A DNA stretch of 10,173 nucleotides, from assembly GCA_013151315.1 (NCBI GenBank), contig JAADIN010000252.1, positions 1 to 10,173 on the forward strand, read 5' to 3'. Of this stretch, positions 5,778-10,173 are shown one piece after another (the stretch's first letter is position 1; each line of letters begins with the position of its first letter). The notes beneath the pieces were generated by a model, which was not told where the DNA came from, did no database searches, and saw nothing but the letters and a program-made list of their open reading frames with translations. The DNA is from Planctomycetota bacterium. Its GTDB lineage: Bacteria; Planctomycetota; Planctomycetia; Pirellulales; Lacipirellulaceae. A program made the translations under genes and the position numbers.

Positions 5778-8700
5778 TCAATTTGCCGAAAAGTGGCTCT
5801 TCACAAGATCCGAGAGCCCCTTGAGGTCGAGCTTGCCGGTGCCCAGCAGCGGGATCGATTCGACCTGAATATAGCCATCTCGGCCCGGAATCCACAGGTT
5901 GGGCATCCCCTGCTGAGAGAGATGGTCGCAAATTTCTTGGGGCGTGTGGTCGAGCTTGGTATACAAGACCACCAGTCGCTCGCCTTTCTTTTCGTCGGGC
6001 ACCGCCGAGACGACGGCTCGTACCTCTTCGTCCTCTTCCGTTTGAACGAAAGCTTGAATGGCTTCTTCGACGTTGATATGCGGCACCATCTCGCCGCCGA
6101 TTTTGGAAAACCGACTCAAGCGGCCCGTGATCCGGATAAACCCTTCTCGATCGATCTTGGCCATGTCGCCGGTGACATACCAACCCTCGCGGATGACCTC
6201 GGCGGTTTTTTCAGGTTCATCAAGATAACCCTGCATCACGTTGGGGCCTTTGATGAGTAACATGCCTTCGGCGCCCTGGGGCAAGTCTTCAAGGCTTTCA
6301 GGGTCGACCGTCTTGGCTGAGACGCCAGGAATGGGCCGACCGACGGTGCCTTCTTTGCTGTCGTTTTGGTCTGCCTGCGAACGGCTAGGAGGCACGTTGA
6401 CTGCGGCCAGGGGCGAAAGCTCGGTCGTGCCGTAGCCTTCGATCGGGCGAACGCCAAACTTCTTTTCAAAAGCTTCGCTCAACTCGGGAGGCAGCTTTTC
6501 GGCTCCTGCGACGACGAGATCCAGCGTCTTGAATTCCTCGGCCTCACACCGACGTAGGTAGAGACGCAAGAACGTAGGAGTCGCCAACATGACCGTTGCG
6601 CCCCATTTGCCCACGAGTTTGCCAATTTGTCGAGCCTCGCGTGGATTGGTGTGGTAGACGCAACTCACGTCCAATCCCAAAACAGTCCAGAGCGTGACCG
6701 TGTAGCCGAAGGAGTGGAAGAAGGGCAAAATTCCGACCAGCGTATCGTCGGGAGTTAATTGGACAACCTGATTGATCGCTTCGACGTTCGAGCCCACATT
6801 GTGGTTTGTCAGTACGACGCCCTTGGGGATGCCCGTCGAGCCCGACGTAAAAATGACCGTCAGCGCGTCGTCGCCGGTCATTTTGTGAATGCCCAAGATG
6901 CGTTCAAGAAGGGGCATCGGCGTGAGAAACGTCATCACGGCGGCGGCCAGCTTGTCGACGATCGTCAGCTTTTCACGCAAGTCGTCTAGCAACACCACTT
7001 CGGCATCCATGTCGAAGTCAAATTTCTCGAGCACCTTGCGCGTGGTCAGCACATGCTTGATGCCCGCCTTGCGGATGCAGGCGTTGAGCACGTCGTTCGT
7101 GACGGTGTAGTTCAGGTTTACCGATATGCGTCCCGCCATCGTGACGGCCGTGTTGACGACGACCGCACCAGCGGTCGGAGGGATGAGAATGCCAACATAG
7201 CGTTCGTCGTCTTGGAGTATTTCTCGACGCAGCAGTCGACGCAGGATGAACGTACGCATCAACAGCATTGCGCCTGAAAGTTGGACGCCGGTCGAATCGG
7301 CGACCTTCATTTTGAGGAGCGACTTCCGGCACTTGCGCAACATCAGACGGGGGAGAGCGATCATACGTTCCTTTCGACCTAAGACGGCCTCGGCACCCAA
7401 ATCTTGGACTGCTTGGCGTATTTCACGGATAGTTGTGGGCTGCGGAACCTTTTTGCCAAACCAAATGGAAACGTGTCGCGACCAAAGGCTGGGCCACTTC
7501 CAGAAAAATCGTCCTCGGCGAAACGTAAAGATACTCCCCCAGAGCTCATCGAGATAGACGGGCACGATCGAGGCCGAAGTCCCGCGGACGATTTCGAGCG
7601 TACTGGGCCGAAAAGCTTGGAGTTGCCCTGAGCCGGTAATGCCCCCCTCAGGGAAAACACAGACCAACTCGCCGTTGTTCAATGCCTCGCGAGCCGTTTC
7701 GATGGCCGAGAACGCCGCCTTGGGCGATTGCCGTCGAATAGGGATCGCACCCATGATCTGCGCCAGCCCTCGAGTCCAGCGGTTGGTGATCAGATCTTCA
7801 GTGATGATGATCCGAATCGGTCGTGGCGAAACGGCAATCAGAAGCAAGCCATCGATCCAAGAAACGTGATTTGGAGCCAACAGGGCCCCTCCCGACTCGG
7901 GCAAATTGTGCCGCTGTTGGACACGGATTTTGTACAACGTATGGGTAACCAGCCAAGCCAGAAAGCGGATCGACGCTTGGGGGATCAGTACGACGATGTA
8001 AATGAAGACGGGAATGGTTAGAATGCCGCACAGCAAAAAAATCTGACGGGCGGAAAGATTTAGCAGCGCGGGGCCCATCAGCCAATAAGCTGCCGAGCAA
8101 GCCAACATGCCTGCGAAAGTCAAGAAGTTGCATGCCGCGAGGATGGAACCCCGGTTTTTTGGATCGCTATACCGCTGGACATACGCAGCCAGCGGAACAT
8201 TGAACAACCCGGCAAAAGAGCCGAGCGAGAACAGCAACAGCGAAGCGGCCAGATAGCTGGCCGTCCAATCTTTGCTGGGATCAAAAAGTTCGCCCTCGAC
8301 GGTAAAAAGTAAGAGCGCGCTCACGGCGAGTCCGCCCGCACCCAGCGGAAGGATGCCCAGCTCGACCCGTCCGCCCGACCAAATGCCGGCCAACACGCTG
8401 CCCAATCCGACGCCGACGATCAAGGGAATCAACAGGGTGGTGACTTGCGTTTGCTTGGTGGCTCCCCCTTGGTCTGCAAACTGGTCGATGTTCAACTGGG
8501 CCAACATTGCCAGCGACCAAAAGAACACGATGCCCAACACGATGCGCAACATCTGACGGCTGCTGGCCAGCGATTTGACATCTGCAATCGTTTGGCTCGC
8601 GGCATTCCAAGGAAAAGTTCGTCGCGGATTGGCACTTGGCAATTGGCGAATCAAAAAGCTTGCTGCCAGCCCTGCCACCGAGAACCCGAGGAGCACCGAA

Positions 8701-9278
8701 GCCGAGAGCCACCAAAGCTCTTGACCTTGTGTGCCGATCGCGGTCGCGAGCAAATTGCCAACCACCATCCCAACCGTCGTGGCAATCACGGTGACCAATT
8801 CCATCACCCCATTGGCCGACGATATTTTCGACTCGTGCAGCATCTCAGGAATGCTGCCCAATTTGGAGGGGCCAAACAGAGCACTCTGCGCGCCCATCGC
8901 CGCGACGACGGCGAGCATCAACGGCACGCTGCCGGCCATGATCGAAATCACTGCCAAGATCATGACCAAAATTTCGACCGCCTTGCAGGTGACGATCACA
9001 TTTCGCTTGCTAAATCGATCGGCCAAATAGCCGGCCGGTGCGGCAAGCAGCACATAAGGCAAGACGAACGCGGCGCTCCCGGTCGCCAAAATCCAGCCGA
9101 CTTGGTCGGGTTCGACAAACTGCTTGCCGATGCCAATCACGAGCCAGCGCAAGATATTGTCGTTCGAGGCACCCAGGAATTGGGTAACGAGAAGTCCTTG
9201 AAAGCTTTTGGAGAGAAGGTGCGTATCGCCTGGACCCTTGGCCAGCTCTTCGTCAGTCGTCTGAGATTCGCTTGCCAT
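5778..9278 (-). CDS. aas: LplT-PlsC-acyl-ACP synthetase fusion (lysophospholipid transport and re-acylation)
   Basis: The 1166 residues contain three parts in order. Residues about 25-435 are a major-facilitator transporter with about 12 hydrophobic segments and the loop motif GYLADRFSKR (83-92), like LplT. Residues about 450-640 are a PlsC-type acyltransferase: NHVSWID at 470-476 (catalytic H471 and D476), GAIPIRR at 510-516, FPEGG at 542-546, VPVYL at 572-576. Residues about 670-1166 are an AMP-binding acyl-ACP synthetase: TSGSTGIPKG at 811-820, GYGTTE at 948-953, WYVTGD at 1033-1038, ITGR at 1050-1053, and GTGK with the late catalytic lysine K1149. In E. coli, LplT moves lysophospholipids inward and the separate Aas (acyltransferase plus synthetase) re-acylates them; here one chain holds all three activities. 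All motifs are intact. No strong ribosome binding site precedes the ATG at 9278. It stands alone as a transcription unit. The function is inferred from the family. Confidence 0.95.
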   Translation of the reverse strand: MASESQTTDEELAKGPGDTHLLSKSFQGLLVTQFLGASNDNILRWLVIGIGKQFVEPDQVGWILATGSAAFVLPYVLLAAPAGYLADRFSKRNVIVTCKAVEILVMILAVISIMAGSVPLMLAVVAAMGAQSALFGPSKLGSIPEMLHESKISSANGVMELVTVIATTVGMVVGNLLATAIGTQGQELWWLSASVLLGFSVAGLAASFLIRQLPSANPRRTFPWNAASQTIADVKSLASSRQMLRIVLGIVFFWSLAMLAQLNIDQFADQGGATKQTQVTTLLIPLIVGVGLGSVLAGIWSGGRVELGILPLGAGGLAVSALLLFTVEGELFDPSKDWTASYLAASLLLFSLGSFAGLFNVPLAAYVQRYSDPKNRGSILAACNFLTFAGMLACSAAYWLMGPALLNLSARQIFLLCGILTIPVFIYIVVLIPQASIRFLAWLVTHTLYKIRVQQRHNLPESGGALLAPNHVSWIDGLLLIAVSPRPIRIIITEDLITNRWTRGLAQIMGAIPIRRQSPKAAFSAIETAREALNNGELVCVFPEGGITGSGQLQAFRPSTLEIVRGTSASIVPVYLDELWGSIFTFRRGRFFWKWPSLWSRHVSIWFGKKVPQPTTIREIRQAVQDLGAEAVLGRKERMIALPRLMLRKCRKSLLKMKVADSTGVQLSGAMLLMRTFILRRLLRREILQDDERYVGILIPPTAGAVVVNTAVTMAGRISVNLNYTVTNDVLNACIRKAGIKHVLTTRKVLEKFDFDMDAEVVLLDDLREKLTIVDKLAAAVMTFLTPMPLLERILGIHKMTGDDALTVIFTSGSTGIPKGVVLTNHNVGSNVEAINQVVQLTPDDTLVGILPFFHSFGYTVTLWTVLGLDVSCVYHTNPREARQIGKLVGKWGATVMLATPTFLRLYLRRCEAEEFKTLDLVVAGAEKLPPELSEAFEKKFGVRPIEGYGTTELSPLAAVNVPPSRSQADQNDSKEGTVGRPIPGVSAKTVDPESLEDLPQGAEGMLLIKGPNVMQGYLDEPEKTAEVIREGWYVTGDMAKIDREGFIRITGRLSRFSKIGGEMVPHINVEEAIQAFVQTEEDEEVRAVVSAVPDEKKGERLVVLYTKLDHTPQEICDHLSQQGMPNLWIPGRDGYIQVESIPLLGTGKLDLKGLSDLVKSHFSAN

Positions 9279-9319
9279 CGTGGGTGGGGGCTTCGAGTGC
9301 GATTGTGGATTTGCAGAGG
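9279..9319. other. Short divergent gap before the prepilin-peptidase-like gene
   Basis: Only 41 bases lie between the two divergent starts if the rightward gene begins at 9320. An upstream in-frame ATG at 9272 would make the two genes overlap. Promoters for each must extend into the opposite coding sequence. Nothing else is visible. Confidence 0.4.
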
Positions 9320-9952
9320 ATGGCTGATAATGCTTGCTGGAAGGCGGTGATTCTAGCCGCCCGAGCCAAACTATTCAAACCGAACGCTGAATCGCACTTG
9401 AACGCAACTTTTGCCACCGACCTGATAACGGCCCTTTGGCTAGGTTTTACCGGTGCCTGCATTGGCAGCTTTCTGAACGTCGTGGCCTACCGCATGCCGC
9501 TGGGGATGTCGGTCGTATGGAAACCGTCGCATTGCCCCAAGTGCAGCCATCCGATACGCGCCTACGACAACGTCCCGGTCCTCGGCTGGCTTTGGCTACG
9601 AGGAAAGTGCCGCGACTGTGGCGAACCGATTTCGCCCCGTTATGCGATCGTCGAGTTTGTGATGGGCCTTACGTTTTTTGTGTTGGCGTATGTCGAGCTG
9701 TTTAGCGGCGGGGCAAATTTGCCTGGGGGGCCGATTACCGAATTCACTGGGGCGGTGGGGAATGTTTGGGTTCCGCAGTGGGAGTTGATCCTCTGGTACG
9801 GCGGCCACGGTTTGCTTCTCTGTTTTTTGATGTGCTTGATACTGATGAGCATCGACGCGAAGCGCAGCAAGTTTCGGCTTGGGCTACTCGTAAGTGTTTG
9901 GTTAGCAATGTTCTTAGTGATTTCGTTCTGGAAGCAAGTTGTTGCTTGGTAG
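9320..9952 (+). CDS. Prepilin peptidase-like protein (A24 N-terminal domain), short form
   Basis: From ATG 9320 this encodes 210 residues (226 from the alternative ATG at 9272). The N-terminal domain of type IV prepilin peptidases is clear: GACIGSFLNVVAYRMP, then CPKC and CRDC pairs that would bind zinc, with DNVPVLGWLWLRGKC between and SPRYAIVEFVMG after. About four membrane segments follow the usual order. The first catalytic aspartate of A24 peptidases may be D179 in LMSIDAKRSK, but the second, in a GxGDxK-like motif, is absent because the protein ends soon after at VVAW. Typical family members run to about 250-290 residues or more. It may therefore be a degenerate or truncated form, or a short variant with a role other than cleavage. 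No pilin or secretion genes are nearby in the window. The start is uncertain: AGAGG lies directly against the 9320 ATG, too close to act as a normal ribosome binding site. Confidence 0.75.
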   Translation: MADNACWKAVILAARAKLFKPNAESHLNATFATDLITALWLGFTGACIGSFLNVVAYRMPLGMSVVWKPSHCPKCSHPIRAYDNVPVLGWLWLRGKCRDCGEPISPRYAIVEFVMGLTFFVLAYVELFSGGANLPGGPITEFTGAVGNVWVPQWELILWYGGHGLLLCFLMCLILMSIDAKRSKFRLGLLVSVWLAMFLVISFWKQVVAW

Positions 9953-9990
9953 CAAAAGCGAGAGCAATTCCTATCATTGCTTAGTCATTT

Positions 9991-10051
9991 ATTAGCCACA
10001 GATGAACACGGATGAACTCAGATAATATCTCTATCTGTGTTCATCTGTGGT
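9991..10051. repeat. Second decamer-type inverted repeat
   Basis: The left arm begins with the same 19 bases as the copy at 5606 (ATTAGCCACAGATGAACAC) and continues as CACGGATGAA and CTCAGATAAT, again in ten-base steps. The right arm, 10032-10051, read on the minus strand, is ACCACAGATGAACACAGATA. It matches the left arm apart from one extra decamer on the left and a few substitutions. The loop is short compared with the first copy. It sits 38 bases after the stop of the prepilin-peptidase-like gene and may act in termination. Confidence 0.85.
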
Positions 10052-10112
10052 CACCTGTTTTAAAGAAATACTTTAGTGCAGTGTTTCCGCTAGGAATTAG
10101 GGTCCGTGTTGT

Positions 10113-10173
10113 GAGCCGTAGGCGCTAGCCTCGGGTTTTCTCCGCTTCCACCCGAGGCTAGCGCCTACGGCTC
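10113..10173. repeat. 24-bp perfect inverted repeat, GGCGCTAGCC-type
   Basis: Arms 10113-10136 and 10150-10173 are exact reverse complements over 24 bases, with a 13-base pyrimidine-rich loop (TTTCTCCGCTTCC). The arm begins GAGCCGTAGGCGCTAGCC. The window ends exactly at the right arm, so it may be longer. It is related in its core to the inverted repeat at 3120-3188. I recall this type as abundant in Pirellula-like genomes, but did not search. Confidence 0.9.

Larger units (their letters stand above)
9953..10173. other. Right-end intergenic region, repeat-rich
   Basis: The 221 bases from the stop at 9952 to the window edge contain two inverted repeats (9995-10051 and 10113-10173) and no coding frame that resembles a protein. 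Between them, 10052-10112 is AT-rich and featureless to my eye. Confidence 0.6.

Noticed and set aside
8445..9350. Long plus-strand open frame of 301 codons opposite the transporter domain
   Set aside because: It lies antisense to an unambiguous transporter sequence; its translation is rich in His, Arg and Gln without any domain, and reflects codon bias of the real gene.
5606..10051. CRISPR array or transposon ends, because of the shared 19-base sequence
   Set aside because: Only two distant copies exist, each is an inverted repeat by itself, there is no regular spacer, and no cas or transposase gene is between them; the span contains ordinary genes.
1..10173. Defence, toxin-antitoxin or biosynthetic cluster
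   Set aside because: No nuclease, toxin, helicase or biosynthetic domain is visible. The kinase has the ordinary bacterial Hanks layout with a membrane segment and has no defence-type partner.

Overview
The window looks like ordinary chromosomal sequence from a planctomycete, most likely of the Pirellulales type. This rests on a Hanks-type Ser/Thr kinase with a single membrane anchor, an SH3-domain secreted protein and a secreted orphan family of planctomycete appearance, a LplT-PlsC-acyl-ACP-synthetase fusion, and intergenic gaps carrying palindromic repeats of kinds I associate with Pirellula-like genomes. The assignment is by recognition, not by search.

Layout: six genes alternate strictly in strand (- + - + - +), so no two neighbours can form an operon. 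(1) 1-1505 (-), a Ser/Thr protein kinase whose 3' end lies outside the window. (2) 1669-3103 (+), a secreted SH3-like protein broken by two single-base frameshifts. (3) 3198-4469 (-), a membrane-anchored protein with HEAT-like helices at both ends. (4) 4736-5620 (+), a secreted protein of unknown function. (5) 5778-9278 (-), a 1166-residue fusion of lysophospholipid transporter, acyltransferase and acyl-ACP synthetase. (6) 9320-9952 (+), a short prepilin-peptidase-like protein that keeps the N-terminal zinc-binding domain but lacks the second catalytic aspartate.

Gaps: no gap exceeds 270 bases, and I see no tRNA, rRNA, CRISPR array or transposase. Both convergent gaps hold long inverted repeats (3120-3188 and 5610-5746). 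The divergent gap 4470-4735 holds a perfect 30-bp palindrome. The right end (9991-10173) holds two more inverted repeats. At least three repeat families are present. One family has arms made of about three copies of a decamer close to CACRGATRAA, and it appears twice. One copy supplies the stop codon of the gene before it.

How the genes relate: the only clear pathway is inside gene 5 (lysophospholipid import and re-acylation). The kinase and the SH3 gene share a divergent start region, which hints at co-regulation but proves nothing. I do not see a defence system, a secondary-metabolite cluster or a mobile element with its own enzymes. The points most worth checking are the two frameshifts, the incomplete prepilin peptidase and the repeat families.
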